Positions 13,841 to 28,689 of a stretch of DNA of 64,000 nucleotides are shown piece by piece (within the stretch, counting starts at the first letter, position 1; every line of letters begins with the position of its first letter). The notes beneath the pieces are model-generated. The model saw only the letters and a list, made by a program, of their open reading frames with translations, was not told where the DNA came from and did no database searches. Both the position numbers and the translations under genes were made by a program. Source of the DNA: Aptenodytes patagonicus (taxonomy: Eukaryota; Chordata; Aves; Sphenisciformes; Spheniscidae); contig NC_134949.1 in NCBI RefSeq assembly GCF_965638725.1, forward strand, positions 52,232,151-52,296,150, read 5' to 3'.

Positions 13841-16800
13841 ATGGGCTCCTGCTTCCCCAGTGCAGCGAGGATCCACAGCAAGGCTTGTGAGATTAAGCAG
13901 TTTCTACCGAAGGGCACATGGCCAGAGCAGAGGAGAAGGAGGAATCCACACCGGAAAAGTTATCCCCAAGCCTGACCCTCTTTAAGGGTGATAGCTTGAT
14001 ACCTTACCAGAAACATGACGATGTCTCTCTTTGGAAAGACTGAAGGTGGATGGTACCTGCCCCAGCCAAGATTTTCTTCTCCTGCAGCAAAGATGTTTCC
14101 ATACACGCTTTGTATGGGGTTATTGCTGAAATCCTGGTATGCCGGGGAACTAGCAAAGCTAGTTTACAACTGCAGTGGCAAACTCCCAATACCTCTAAGA
14201 CCTTCTTCTTCCTTTTCTTGCTTTCCCACCAGGGCTATAGAGGTACTCACCTTAGATGCTGAAATGGCCCTTTGCTCTCAGAGCTATGATCCCTGAGAAA
14301 GGTTGGGCATTCAACGTGTTAATTGGTCATTGACAATTGTGAAGGCACTCAGGTTTTGGATGAGTACTTTCTTACTGGGGAGAAGTAGAAATGGAAATAA
14401 CAGATTAATATTAGACTACTGCATAGAAGGCGGATCTGTCATTTCACTCCACCGCTAGCACACCGTCAGATGTCCTAGAAGTCACAGTAAATGATGGAAA
14501 ACATGAACAAAGCTGTGCTGATTACGTACATAACTAACAAAGAAGAGAGAGCTTTTTTATGTTCAAATTAAAACCTATTGATAGTTTCTGCCTACCTAGA
14601 TTTAGCAATTAGCTGCAAGGGGAACACTGATATTTCTAAATCCAACAGCATTATATAAAAAGAATTAGGCACTGTTTGCAAAAAACCTTGATTTTCACTT
14701 TGTATTTTTAAAAAAAAATACTTTTGCTGTTTACTGGCTATTGGAAAGCCAAACTGGTTGACACTCTCAAAAGGTGCGATGAATGTGACAATGTTTCTTA
14801 ACAAAGAGTTAAAAGATAGTACCATGTTGTAAGCAGGAATCTGCCTTTGGTTTAGATCTGTAAATTGCCCCTTTACCTTCCATCTCTTTTTGACTTTGGT
14901 ACAATTCAGGTGAAATCAGAAGCACGTCATGACTTCAAGATGTCGATCCTGGCTTGCTTTGCACCAGACGTCGATTCTGTGGCAAAGATGATGAACCTTG
15001 TGGGCATTTCTGTCACCTGATGGGCTGAGCTTTGTGTTTGCAACATAGCTAGGGTGTTACAGAGTTGTTAAAACTTTGTAGCAGGAAGCCTGCTGCAAAG
15101 TTTTGCACGTGTATGTACTAACCTTTCTCCAATTGTGGAGCATTTGTCATTGGCAAAATAGTGTCTTCTACGTGAAGTGGTTTATTACAACCTCTTGTGT
15201 TGTAATGACCGTCCCTAAGCTGTTTGCAAAACCTTCTTTAGGGCTAAACTCAGCTATCAGCTATGAAGTGATAAATCTGGTTCATACTGAAGTCTTGTAC
15301 AGGTCGTTCGTGGGTCTCGTGCTAGCCATTTAAACAGAGGCTGAGTTTCACTCAGACGTGAGCAGTGTATAACAGCAGCATGGCCAGATGAGAGTAGGGG
15401 TCAGATGGATAAGCAAGACAAAGAATACAGGAAAGAAGAGAATCGTTCTCCTCTTTGGAGCTTGACACTTCAGTTGACATCCTTCCTCTGGCAAAAAATA
15501 TTTCAGTATTTTACTGATGATAAATGAGCATCAGCACCAGCCCAGCCTGAACCATCATCATTTTCATTATGTATTCAGGGGATGGCGCTAGGAGATGGCA
15601 CGTGTGCAGATGGCCAGCACATGTTCTGCAGCATCAAAGTCCTCCTTTGTCTTCTGGATAGGAATTTTGGGATTTAAATGCCAAGTAGCCCTGTACTGAT
15701 CTTCAAAATCAGGCTGTCTTTACCTCTCCACATGCAAAAATGAGTGTGAAGTACTATGCATGTAATTAAACCAAACTCTGCTCCGGACGTTCAAAACTGA
15801 CAAGCTAAGTGTGGCCGGGACAGTAGTTGACTACTGAGAGAAGTGCATCACCTGCAGTCTCTGAGACAACTCCTAGCTAAGGCAGATAATTTTTTGACAA
15901 CTTTCCATCCAGTACTGACCAGGCCTGAACATGCTTCATTAGTGAGATCTGATGAGTGCTAAGCCTGAGGTTGTATTAGTCTTGCTTCTAAATTTGGACA
16001 CATGCTTTGAACTAGTAATACAGGAGTTAAAAGCATCATGTAAATGGGATTAGACTTGGCTCACAAAACCTTGGCTTCTTCCTTGTTTCAGGGAATAAGA
16101 GACAGCAAGAAAACACACAGTAGAGCAGATGCTTCATACAAAAATGGCTAGTAACTCTTAAAAAACACACCTTCTAACATCTATCTCTGAGCATGTAAGA
16201 ACATGGTATGCCTGGGGTCCCGCGATGGGCGTCAGCACTTGCAGGTGGGATGACATGCCTGGGAGGGCAGTGGCACTCAGCTGCAGTGGGGAGGGAGTCT
16301 GCCTACGGCCCTCACCGAGCACAGGCCTGGCCGTCCTGTGCAGAAATATGTGCCTGTGCGATGGCATTGCACATTTGCAGTGACTGGAGCAGCCAGTGCT
16401 ATGGAGCAGCCTGGGACGATGCAGCATGGTCCAACCTCCCCACTGAGATGGAGGTCAGGAAACCCAGGGCTGAGCAAAACTTCCAGGTGGAAAACAAAGG
16501 AAGTGCCCAGGAAAAAAAAACCTTGCGTGGTTTACCCCACGGCTGTGACACAGCGCTGACTGTTCCCTGGATCCAGATCTTCTATTGCTGGACCTCAGAG
16601 ATCATGGACCAGGCAACCACAAGGCTCGGAGCAGCACTGCCTCCGACCGAGGTACAGACACAATGCAGGGAGCACCAGAGGAAATAAAATACAGGAGCCT
16701 TCCACTCAGTGGTGTGTTGCAGGCATTTAACCAGGGATTTGCCGACTCAGCAGGAGTGCACAAAGAATGCATGGAGCTTGATAGGTCTGAAAATATGTCA

Positions 16801-19800
16801 GACAGCACTCAAACCTATGCGCCTATGGATGTACACAGTATGTTCCATATATCTCAAGTATAGTTTACTAATGAGAGAAATTCAAGCTTTCAGGAGGGGA
16901 GTAGCTTTCCAAGAGAGCGTCTTCATATGTGTAAATTCAACCTAGCACATGAAAATCCAGATTCTGACCTGATCTCTTGACATTTCCCTATATAAGTACT
17001 AAATGATAATTTATTGTGTCTTCTGAATATAATCATGGATGACCCTCAGTTTTGCAGCTCTGGATGACATGGATGCTCTTAGAAATGGATGTTCATATTG
17101 TTCCTGTCCAGTCTCCAGCATCAATCTCCCCGAGCAGGGAACTCCCAAGCTAGCCAGCATCCCTTCATTTGTATTTCTGTTTAAGAGAGAGTTAAATCCC
17201 CTTTATGTGCTATTTTGCCTTCTTTTCTTTTTCTCATTTATCTGCAGGTGTTTCGGGACTGGAGTAGAGTGCTTAGAAGAAATCTCCCAGCTGATGAACA
17301 AAAGACAGTATTTAATTTAGTTACTTTCAAGTAATCCAGTCAAGCTATTCAGACATTTGTTGCCAAACAAGATCATCATGGCTAAGAGGCTTGTATATAC
17401 TATCCCTATTGTTCTGGTGAGTTATTTGCCTTGTACTTAGAGCAGTCTGTAAACTATTTCTCTATATATAATGAGAAGGAATTTTACACATGTAAAGAAT
17501 TCTCCATGCTTCGGTTTACAGATGTGATTTAACAGTTCTTGCCTTCAGAGAGCTTGACGGAGAAATATCTGAGGTATCTAAAACATTATAAAAGAGGTCA
17601 GAAATGGCACCGAGAACTTAGAGCTGGCCGCTTTTCTGGACTCATTCAGCCTGCTGCAGTGAAAGAAGTGCTTTGACTTCGGGAAAGAGTGTTTAGTGGG
17701 CTTGGAAGGAAGTATGCAAAAGCCAAAAACATCTCCTGGAGAGTTTGAAAAACATCCTCTTTTTTTCTTTACATGTTTGTTTTCCCATTGAAAAGTAGTT
17801 TCAGTGGAACATATCAAAATGGCTCGCTGTGAAGGCTTTCCAAACATTATTAAAACACATTTTATATATAGCCTCCATATCATAAAGTCGGAAGAGTCAT
17901 CTCCTAAAACCATTTTTTCCTTGTCTTACATACTTCCATATGAACACACACCCAGAAAGTGAAGCTGTTCACACACACTGCAACTGAAAAGTAACATCAG
18001 CTCCTTCCTTTGCCCTGAGGAATATCGGATGAGCTGCTGTTTGTTGCATTCACAGAGGTGGTGGCCCTTAGCATCAGTCTCCTCTAAAGGATCCTCCTCC
18101 TCTGTGGATTCCTGCTGACTCGCTTCCCTCCAGACTCCTGCATTTCACCAGGCGCTTTAGGCTTTAAACATTGGATTCCACCTCACTTGCAAATCTGTGG
18201 TCTGGATCACACTGAGGAGAATATTGGTGCAGATATTTTATTTGAGATTTTAAGATGCGTGTGTCACTGGGGGGCTGCAACCAACACAGCTCTGTTAGTG
18301 GCTCTGAGATGCAACACTGAAATCTTTGCTCCTTTGGACTATGTCTCTTTTGGCCTAGTCAAGTTTTGTATTTCCTTTTTCCTTAGTCTTTTTGAGTCCA
18401 TTTCAAATTCAGTGCTGAAAATGAACTTGGAAACAAAGCACCTTTTTTCTAGTTATGGCTGTCCTGTTGGAAGATGTGGCACCATCAGCTGGAGTCCATC
18501 CATGTGCAAGTGCAGCAACCACTGCACTGTTTGAAACAACTGCCTTTAGCAAGAGTGCAACCACTTTCAAATTTGAAGGCAATTCAAAAAGACACAGTCA
18601 TCTCCAGGAAGATCAGTATTTTCCATCCTAGAAGAAATTTCCATACCCAGGAAGATCATTATTTACAAAACACTTAAAGACAAATAAATCCAACAGAATG
18701 TGCATTTTCACACTCTTGCAATTTTTTTTTCTGCATGAGCAAGTTTTTAGTACTTGAAGAAAGCTTCTTTGATATTAGTTTGGTAAGCCAGAGTTCCCTG
18801 GAAACAGATAATACAGCTTGTTCTCTGCTCTGTACAGTGTGCTTAAAGGCAATTCAGGAATATGAATCTGCTCCAGAATACTGGACACTGGCGTGACTGC
18901 TGGATCCCCCGGAGGGAGGTTTCCAGAGGAAAGCCTCTCAGCTGTACATGGCTGCCTCCCTTCCGAGACCGTTTTACTGTGTACAAAACCCCAGCTGCAC
19001 TCCTGCCTACACCGCTGATCATAATGCCTTCTTCACAAAGTTAGAGTTTCTCCCTCTAGCAACTGAGCCTTCCTGGTGGGAAGGACAAGATACTTCTGTG
19101 GTTTGTCCCGACAGCAAACTGACTTTCCCTGCCTTTGGCAAAGCACACATCCACATCCACAGCCGTTTCTTTGCTCTCCTGTTTGAGTCTCCCATGAAGG
19201 ACTGCACCTAGGGGGTTTTTTCACGTCTTTCTCAAGACAGTCTGGGAACAACACGTGCCTTGTTTACTTAGCAGTATCTCACCACAGCCTTAGCCCATGT
19301 CAGCCAGCCTTTTCATTTGGATTAATTTGGTTTCTTTTTCTCTCTTTTCATCTTTTTCCATCAATAGCTATGTTTTAGGCCAGCGGGACAGTACCAGCTG
19401 TCACTTGCCAGCAAGTGATGTCACCTTGATGTACATCTGCTGGGCCTCTATTTTTACAAGAGGTCAGTTCCTCTGGCTCTCTGGACAGACTGTATGTGTT
19501 GTGAGGAGCAATGTAAAACATAGATCTATATATTTGGCTTCCTTTTGAACAGTTGCAGTTCCTGAAACTGAATGACTTCGTATCAATTCTGCCTGATCAT
19601 TTTAATCTCCACATTTGTCTTTGAGCAATTTTTCGGCCTGCAGCACATCCAAATTTAACATTTTCTACTAATGTCATTGACATGCTCCTCCCTTTCCAGT
19701 TCATTAATAAAGTTGTTAAAAACCTTTCGTTGTCCTTCAATATGATTTACTACATGTTGTTGCTTCCATGACTAAGGGGGACTATTAGCGGGTCTGGAAC

Positions 19801-21090
19801 GTCTCCAGTGTGCCTGGAATATCTCTGTATCTACACAGTTTAAGTCCTGCCTACAAGCCAGGCTGCTTAGAAGACAGAAACAATAAAATAACACAGTTTT
19901 AGACCACTGCCTGTGGATTCACCCCTTCCCACTTCCCTCCCTTCTGAAACAGAAGTTGTTTCTTTGTGATTTTACATCCCCCCAAAACTTTAGCAATAGC
20001 TGTGAGCCTTCCCTGACCACAACGCTCTAGTACTTGGAGAGCTGTGGCTCAGAAACTCTTCATTCTTACTTCCAAAGCAGCTGAGCTACGGGAACAGCAC
20101 ACTGTGATGATTCTTTTTATTTATTTACTTATTTATGGCCTTAACTGGTTTTTACTTTCTTTGCTGTCAAATTGGGTCTTGATGGCATTTGCTTTAGAGT
20201 GACAGTCTCCATTCCTGGTAGACAGCATTTCTCCACAGTAGTGTTGAAAATTACTTCTCTTAGTGAAGCTGTTTCTTCTTTCTGCATTAAAATTTCTAGA
20301 AAAGTCATTAAATTTTCATTGTCTACCAGTATGCAGCCAAACAAAGACCTTATAAATCAACTGTTTTGCTCTTTCTGAGTCTAATGATTAAACTTGAAAA
20401 CATCAGTTACACGACATGCAGTCCAGGGTTTCAGTTTGCATAGAAAATTGCCTCTGATATCATACAAGATATATGTAGCAAAGGCGAAATATGTGACCTC
20501 CTTTAAGATTCCCCATGTCTTGCTCCCATCCCGTTAGAAGCAAGGCCATCTCTTGCCTGTAGTGACCAATCTACTCCACATTGCTCTTGTTGGATGCTTT
20601 GAGTGAAGATCTTTCCTTTTCAAGCATCACTCTCCAAGCTGGAGGTAAGGTAACAACATTCCATGACAGCCAGAAAAAAACGGCTCTTCATGGACAGCCC
20701 TCCACATCCCCTCCTGCTGAACCAGCCTGAGGAACTTCTAGCTGGTGGTTTTCATAGACCAGTTACACCCCAAGAGCATTTCTGCCAGACTCCGAAGTGC
20801 CCTGCCTACCACTCCAGCGACACAGGGGAGTGGGCAGGATCTCACGCATAGCTCTCGACTGTGCCAAAAAATCACAGGGTAGTTCAGTGCACCTGGGTTT
20901 TAAAAGCCAACTGCAGAGAACAGTGAAAAGCAATATTTAACAGAGTCTTCCTGGTTCTTTTCTTGATTTCTGTTCCCAGCCTGATACCTTGATCACGATG
21001 TCCTGGTGAAGCCAAAGGAGGAAGAGAGACAGCACTACAGGAATCAGACCCAGGACCTCAGAACTGAACTGCTGCCTCGAGGGTGGACGA

Positions 21091-21106
21091 TGTGTGTGTG
21101 TGTGTG
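21091..21106. repeat. (TG)8 microsatellite
   Basis: Eight perfect TG dinucleotides. Confidence 0.95.
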
Positions 21107-21319
21107 CCTAAGCCGAGGGCAGCCTCCCATCCCTCTGAGCAGCTGTGGTTTCATTGTAGTATCATACAACCCCCTGCTGGCCTCATTTTTCTCCTCAGCA
21201 CTTCTTGCACTGCCATTTTTTCTGTTTTTCCCCCCTCAGGATTCTTCACTGAGCCACCCTCCACAGGCATTCCTTTCTGAGGACAAAAGTAACTTTTTTG
21301 GGAAAGGATGGCCCCAAAA

Positions 21320-21790
21320 GGGTCCGACTGGTGTTGCCCGGCATCGTCCCTCTCCCTCTGCGGTGGTGGTGGTGGTCCCTGGCAGGAACCGACCGTATCT
21401 CAGGCTAATGAGTTGTCAGAAACCCGTCCCCGTCCTTCGCCTCCCGGGCAGGTTATTATTATGAGGGCTGTCAGTGGCGGGTGAGGATGGGGCAAGCAAT
21501 CCATTTCTGCAGCCAGCAGGGAGCTGCGAATCTGTTCACAGGGGATCAGCGGGGTGCTGTGGGAACTGGCCTGCCCTGCAAGCGTCCACCAAGGGCTACC
21601 ATTCAAGAGAGCGCTGTGGGTTCATGGCGAGCGCAGCGAGTTTGCCTCTAATGTATGCCCTAATGAGTCGGCGGAGGGTGTTCTGCCTGCCGGAATGTCT
21701 TTAGTGTGGCAAAGCGGAGTGGACATTCCCATACAATAGCGGGCTTAAATTCAGCTTCTCACCGACGCCTAATTCATGGGCGGAACGGCT
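21320..21790. promoter_or_regulatory. CpG-enriched candidate enhancer in the SNRPF upstream intergenic region
   Basis: By eye this patch has clearly more CpG than its surroundings but contains no recognised exon. It includes a (GGT)5 run (21362-21376). In its right half an inverted pair of TEAD/MCAT-type motifs, GGAATGT (21692-21698) and ACATTCC (21723-21729), sits beside TAATGA (21661-21666) and ACAATAG (SOX-like, about 21733-21739). This looks like a noncoding element kept unmethylated, for example an enhancer or the promoter of an unseen noncoding transcript. Function is inferred only from composition and motifs. Confidence 0.3.
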
Positions 21791-23876
21791 TTTGTAATAC
21801 CTATAGAAGAGAAGTACAGTAGGTCATTTCACCAACTAATTGGAATTGACAATCCCATATCTATCCATATCTCAGAGCCACTTGCACTCATTTGGAAAGG
21901 GAGGCATTTCGTCTTCCCTCTTGTGGTCAGCCACCAAGAAGGGAAAAATATATGTATGGGTTTGTGCTTTAGACAGTCACAGCTTTGCAACAAAAACTAA
22001 TGTATCCTGGCAATGCCTTTTTCACTTCCTGAATGGCAGCTAGAGTGTTAAAGGTTATCTTTCTTACCTCCATTCTCCACCTTTTAAATGGTGCTTCCTT
22101 TTCCCCACCCATGGTTTGATATCTCTGCAGGGTACCCTCTTCATGTTTGTCAGGTGCCCCACACAGCAGAGCCTCAATCTTGCATAAGTCTTCTAGGTGC
22201 CACCATAACATCAATAAAATAATGCCATGATGGTCAGAATAATAAAAAATGTCCCTGCTTTGCAAACGGGAGTTTCACAACTTGCTGAATGCCACTTGCT
22301 GGACCAGTAGTAGGGGTAAGACCGGTCCTCAACCCCACGCCTATAATGACAGAGTGCATCAAAGCTGCCACACGTTTTAGTCTTTTGGGGCATAGCATGA
22401 ACTTCTGCTATTATCAACACTTTATCCACTGGCCAGTTCAGATACAGCAGTTGCCTTTGAGTATATACCCAGACAGTATTAATTCTTCCGTTTTAATTAG
22501 GCACATAACACCTGAAAAAGAAAACTTCCCAAATTCTCTGTGGAAGCCGAATGGGTGCTTCAGAGTGCTGTGCCAGTTAAGACTGGGCCTTCCCCTTTCT
22601 TTGGTAGACCATTTTGTCCTCAAAAACGTCAGCCACAGAACTAAGTCCTATCCCCACCTATGGCAGTCTTTGGGAAGAATTAACTGTGGTTTGGGCTAAC
22701 TTGGAGGATTTTTTTTTTTTAATAAAAGCTTGGTTTTGTCCATTTGTCATGCTAAACCCTCCAGGCTTTCTCAGTGCAACACTCAACTCCATTAACAGTC
22801 TATGATGAAATCATATAACTCAATTAATGGCTTCTTCCATTCACTAAATGTTTATTCCATGTGGGATCAGAAATGTAGAACATGGTAAAATTGCCCGGTT
22901 GGTACTTTATGCTGGGACTGAAGGACGCTGTAACGCCACTTGGATGGAGACAAATAAACTTTATGCATCGATCCTATCGACTCAGAGGCAATTTAGTTGT
23001 TCTTGATTTGACATGGAAGTTTTCTAAGATGCTATAGAGCTACAAAGCGGTATAAAGCTGCACAACAAATAGAACAAGGATGAGATAAATTGCCATGATT
23101 TTTTTTCTAAATATGTTCATTAAGGATATTACTTTGCTTAGGATGAAAAACTTTACTATGTTTTTGCTCTTAAAAACCAATGATCTACTGGAAGTGTGGG
23201 AAATATGTTTTAAAAACCCAGTAAATGGAGCACATGTCAGTAAAGACAGCTCAATTTCGTTACGGTGGTGTGATCACAAAAACATTTTCTACCATGCAAC
23301 TTTTAATTAGTCTCGCAAAAAATTATTCTGCTTCACTTATACAGAGTACAGTAAATGGCTACATAAATGCATAAGGAATGAAATAAATATGCTTTGTTCA
23401 AATGTGGTGACCTTTGGGAGACAAAGATGATAAGAGAATGAAGTTTCTTTCTGTTTCCCCTTGTATTTACCGCACGGCAAGTCAATGTTCCCTCATGAAA
23501 TACAGTAATTATGATAAAAAATAAACTGAAGTGAACCTCTTCACTTCACACTTCAACAATCTTCCAGCCATACAGACGCATTCATGCATGTATGGCTGTC
23601 ATTTCCAATCCAGACAATTTTTGATAAGCTTTAGCTATTCTGAGGTGCTGCCAGTTTGAGTGACAACCTTGATACCTGCAACTAAACGGTTAATCTGTTC
23701 ACCATTGTGAATGTAATCAGTGCTCTCAGACACAATGCGGAATCACACATTTTTCTGATGTCTGAAATAAAATGGTTGTTAGTAAATAATATAGAGTATA
23801 TATACATATAATGTGTAGCACATAAATATGTATCAATATGCATGGTGTTGTCTGCACTGTTCTGTAGTATCACATG

Positions 23877-23890
23877 TATATATATATATA
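23877..23890. repeat. (TA)7 microsatellite
   Basis: Seven TA dinucleotides, inside an AT-rich segment. Confidence 0.9.
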
Positions 23891-26800
23891 CAGATAAGTA
23901 TTAAACCAGAGAAAATATGGAAAGTAAAACATATTTTAAAATTATATAAAATGGATTTCCCTTTGCTATAAATAAAAGAAAAATAATTAAGTGATGCTTT
24001 TCATTACAACAACATTTCAGATGTAAAACTCGGGTCTGAGTCATGTGTGCTCTATGACTTTTTAGTATAATTTAGCATCCAGTTCCCATGGAACTCAGGG
24101 GCATTCTGTCCTTGAAAGCGCAGTCGTTACTTCCATCCTGCTGCTATTTAAACACGCTTGAAGATGATGTGTGCTTCCAAATGTGAATAAAGCAAAACCA
24201 GTGAAGGCAAAGGTTAGGTAGGCAAAGGGTATTCAATTTCCCTCATTTGCTAAAGACATTACAGCTCCGATCAATGTGCTTAGCTTGCAACTTTTAGCCC
24301 ATTATCTGAGGCTGGAGTCAACTTGGCAACATCAAAAAGGTTGTATTTTTCATTTGTATAAGCTACTATATACTCATATATTTGCTCAGCATCCGAAGCA
24401 CTGGTCTGCAGTATTTTCCATGTATACTTAATTTACTGATGTTGACTACTCAGGGGAAAAAAAAATCCAATTTCATGCAAATGAACTTTTTATTTTCAGA
24501 ATAAACTCCCTGAAATTCTGCCAAGTTTAGCACTGCAAGCAATGGACCCATAAAGAAGACATATTGTATGAATACTGTATTAGAGGAATGGAGATCAGCT
24601 ATATATAACCTCAAAGATACCTCACAAAATACGGGTTCTTAAGCCTGGTTAAGTGTTGCACCCCAAACACCACAAAAAGTAGAGCCGTATTATAAAGGTT
24701 ATTGTCAACATGTCCTGTGGGAAAGTCCCTCTGCAGACCTAAACTCAGCTAATTACTAAATGGTGAACAAGTATCATGGCAGTCAGATTTCCAGCCACTC
24801 TTACCTTCTGGATGGGTAAAGTGTCTGCCGGGGTCTTCTGGTGGGAGCTGGTGTCCCGATGCTGGGACAGAAGCACTGTCACCAACCACCGCGACAGTGC
24901 TTTTCCTTGGACAGCCCAGTTCAGAGGGGCACGGGAATTGCCATCCACTTGACTCTATCGTGAATTAGCTTATCAGCTACTTAATGTAAAGTCATACCTC
25001 CATTAAAATTCTTGGGGTCTCAACATGATAGTACTGCGAATTAAACTTAAACAAGACTGTTTAGCTGTGGATTTGATGTTTGTTGTTAAATAAATCTTTA
25101 ATTGTATCATTTAATCCTCTAGATCTCCCTTCCCAGAGGTAAAAAATGATAAGAGCTTCTTCTTGAGCATTTAAAGCAAGAACCCACAAAACCACAGATG
25201 AGCTGAAGTGTTTTATGTCCAATTCGCAGAAGCATGTAAATCCATAAAGTGTCACAGGTATGAACTAGCCCTTTTCCCCTTCTAATTACATATCTTTTAC
25301 AATCTGTCAAAACAAGTAGTCGCTTGCCTTACGTGAAGCCTCATATGACAGGAACATCAGTATCAGTCCATTGCAACCTACAACTGATCAAACAACCTTA
25401 AGAATAATTTTAGAAATACAGCATTTGCCAGAAAATACTCAACATTGTGCATGGATATGCTAAATCTTTGTTTATTGTATAGCAAAAAAATGGTACAATA
25501 GTTTCATATCTAAGCTAGTGTTTATTGTATAAAATCCATATTAAATGCATCTGTTTATTAAGTGAAGGTGGCAATGCTGTTATTAAGGTTTCACTGTTTT
25601 CCATTCTAAGCTCATCTTTCTTAGCGGCTTATAACTTTGGCAGCCTTTAACTGTTTGTATAAACATTTACAGGAGGCGGATCTCTAGAAAAGCTTTCCTG
25701 GAAGCAGGAAATATCTGCACCAAGCTGATATTTTTCAAGAAAATTTCAGCCAAGAAGGTCATTTCCAAGAATGGTGTTTGGGAAAAAAATAGGTTCCTTT
25801 TCCCTTATTGAAAAAAAATAAAATAACATGTTTCTTCTGGAAAAATGATAGTGAGTTTCGGAGCAAAGACTTGAGTGTCGCAATAAATGGTCTTTGTTAA
25901 GGGTACATCTTTTGCTATGTTTGTGAAATGTGGCCACAGTCTAACCCTTGAACATACCCTAATCCTCCAAATTATCGCAGTTTGCACATGCTGGTCGGAG
26001 CAAGCCAGCTCAGACACCAGAATATGTTGGTTGGCAGAGAAGCAGGCTTTTTTCAACTATTTTTATTACCCAGACTAGCTTAAGTATCTCTATTCTGCAT
26101 TGCAGTAAGCAATACGGTCAGGGCCTGGTCTTCCCTCCACTCGCCTGGTCAGCACCTACCCTTGCAAGCGTGTTTGTCACTGCATTCCCAGGCAGAAGAG
26201 TGGATCCTCTATTGACCATCTCTGGGTCTTATTACAAGAACACGCTCAGCTTATCTACGTGGCTCTTCCCATTACCTGAGGTGTAAATTGCCACAGAGAA
26301 GACACTGCTCTGGAGAAGGAAGGCACCAAATGGATGTAAATGCCTCTGAGACCATGCTGTGCTGCTGAGGCCACCCATGCCAAGTGTAGACAGCAACAGT
26401 GGCTGCTATAAAAGACCGTAGAGAACAGAAAAGGACCCAAAGGGAGCAATATGGCAGTGGGGCCAGGTCACCTGGGGCACACAAGGAGCATCAGGAATTG
26501 TCAGTGCACCACTGGGAGCACTGAAATTGCTTGTTGTGGCTCTCCAGGCTTTCAGTGCCCAAGCGGGGAAGCCCAGGGCACATCAGCTGCCTCCTCAGAA
26601 ACACCACCTGGGGAAAGAGAAGCCAGCTCCCATCCTCTCTGCACTTTGGAAAAAAAAGTAACAGTTGTATAAGCTATCTAACAGAGTACTTAGCAAAACG
26701 AAGGCAGAAATGCCAAACTAAATGACAACTTAAAGTGTTACAGAAAGCACTTGTGACAAGGGAACACCAGCACATCAACAGCTTCCTGGCTAGAAATGAA

Positions 26801-28689
26801 TCAGGTAGAGCTGCTCTCAGCGAGCACCGTTGCTGTTGATACAATGCAGTGGAAACTTTGCTGGCCAAAACTCCAACTTACTGAACTCTTAAAGCATTTT
26901 GAAGACAGGCATTTCTGTGGTGACACACTGCACCCAGCACATAGAGCTGGGCACTGCCCCAAGAAGTATGAAAGTCAGGGTACTGGTAATTTGGGAACGG
27001 TTGGCATAAAACCAGCATAAACAGCTACAGCCATGCTCTCTCTCCTGGATTTGTATCAGATGATGCATGTTGAACCATGGGATTTCAGATTACTTGTGCC
27101 TTGAGCACGCTGCAGCCTTTTGTGCTGTCTGCCTTGTGCGTCTGGTCCTAATTCACTGACCATCCCCACAGTTAATTCCTGGTCCCTGTAACCCTTCCTA
27201 TCTGGGGTAGGCTAAGCCTATGGGGTCTGTAGGGTCTGAGAAAAGCTTGCCCACCTACGCAAGCTTGGACTCCTACATGTGTCAGGCAGGCAATAAGATG
27301 CTCAGAGGTTCTGGTAGCTGACCAGAAGCTGGCTGCACGAAAGCTTCTCCTCCAGTCTGCTCCATGGGGAAAGTTTGTACACATACATTTGACTTTACAG
27401 CAGACCTTTCCCACTCCCTGGCCCTGGAGAGGCCCTCACAAAAGGACCACCAGTTTAGCAGAAAGGCAGAAGTCACTGGTCTCAGATGCAGGGCAGTGGC
27501 CGCTGCCTCCCAGATGAGATGTGGGCCCTGGGCTCAGGTTCAAGTCAAACATGAAATGTAGACGTCGCCTCTGGAACATTTTCAGAGTATGGGGGATTGG
27601 GGATTTTTTCTGTCTGCAGCCCCTTCCTGGAAAAAAGACTTTCTGGCCCAGCTGCCCCAGGATCAGCTCTGGGTCCCCTGGGAGAGGTACAAACAGCAAA
27701 TAGCCCAGCAGACTTTGCAGAGGCTCCAACCCCAAATCACTCTTCCCTTTGGCTATCACAAAAATAGACATATCTGGCCAAATTAATAAAACCACAGCAC
27801 ATTCAGAGCCTCACAGTGTAATGGAGGTTGTTCGGGACGTATTTGTCCCTACAGCTGCCAGTCAGCCTTGATGACTCACTGGTTTCTTTGGGGCCTGGGC
27901 TCCTATTTCTCTGCCTCATCTCTCCCGAATATTGCTTGAGCTCAGACAGAGTTTTCTGAGAAGTTCAGGAATCCTGGATTTAGCTCCTTCTTTTAACCCG
28001 TCAGCGTTTCTCTCTCTTACTTTCTCCTTTACAGCTAGTTTCCTTCTGCTCTTTGAAACGGTGAGGGAACCTCTTGTACAACATCTAGTCTCTCTTGACC
28101 AGCGATCCCCTGGTGATCCATGTACCCATCTGACTGCCCTGTTGCCTAAACACTCCTTCTTCTCCTCTCCCCCCACAAGACTCACTGTTAAAAATTACTT
28201 TCCTCTATTTGTCAGGATAACCATTTGTCCAAGGGGGCTTCAGCATGAATAAAGGACTATTAACGTTTAGAAGCTGTTGTTAGGTTTGTAGCACCACCAC
28301 TGGAATTTCAGCCATGGCTGGAAGCAGAAGGACAAGAGAAGAAGCAGGCGACCTCCTCTGTTAAAATACAGCTTGCCACCTAACACAGAGAGCCTCCAAC
28401 ACCAGCCAGACTTTCTGAGCTCTGCTCAGACAGATTTCTCAAAACACCAACTCTTGAACCACTTCTGTGATTTGGAGCCAGCTATTAGTTTCCATCAAGA
28501 TGTTTGTGTGAAAGCACAGTTTCCAAATTCCTTCTGCACAATGCTTGATCCCCCCCTTTTTGACACACACAAGAATGCCATTTTATTATTTAGACAGATC
28601 ACTTTGTTTTCCTCAGCACATAATTTCAATTCCAATTCATTAATGTCAAAGCATAAAAGAAACAACAGCACATAAAGCAACAAAAGTTT

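Larger units (their letters stand above)
11326..21319. other. intergenic DNA, no gene recognised
   Basis: No exon of a recognisable protein is visible on either strand. Open frames are short and overlap in several frames. Within the stretch are a degenerate minisatellite (13785-13840), a patch rich in developmental factor motifs (12640-12830), an A/T-rich TTTA-type tract near 20117-20137 and a (TG)8 microsatellite (21091-21106). CpG dinucleotides look sparse throughout. Confidence 0.55.
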
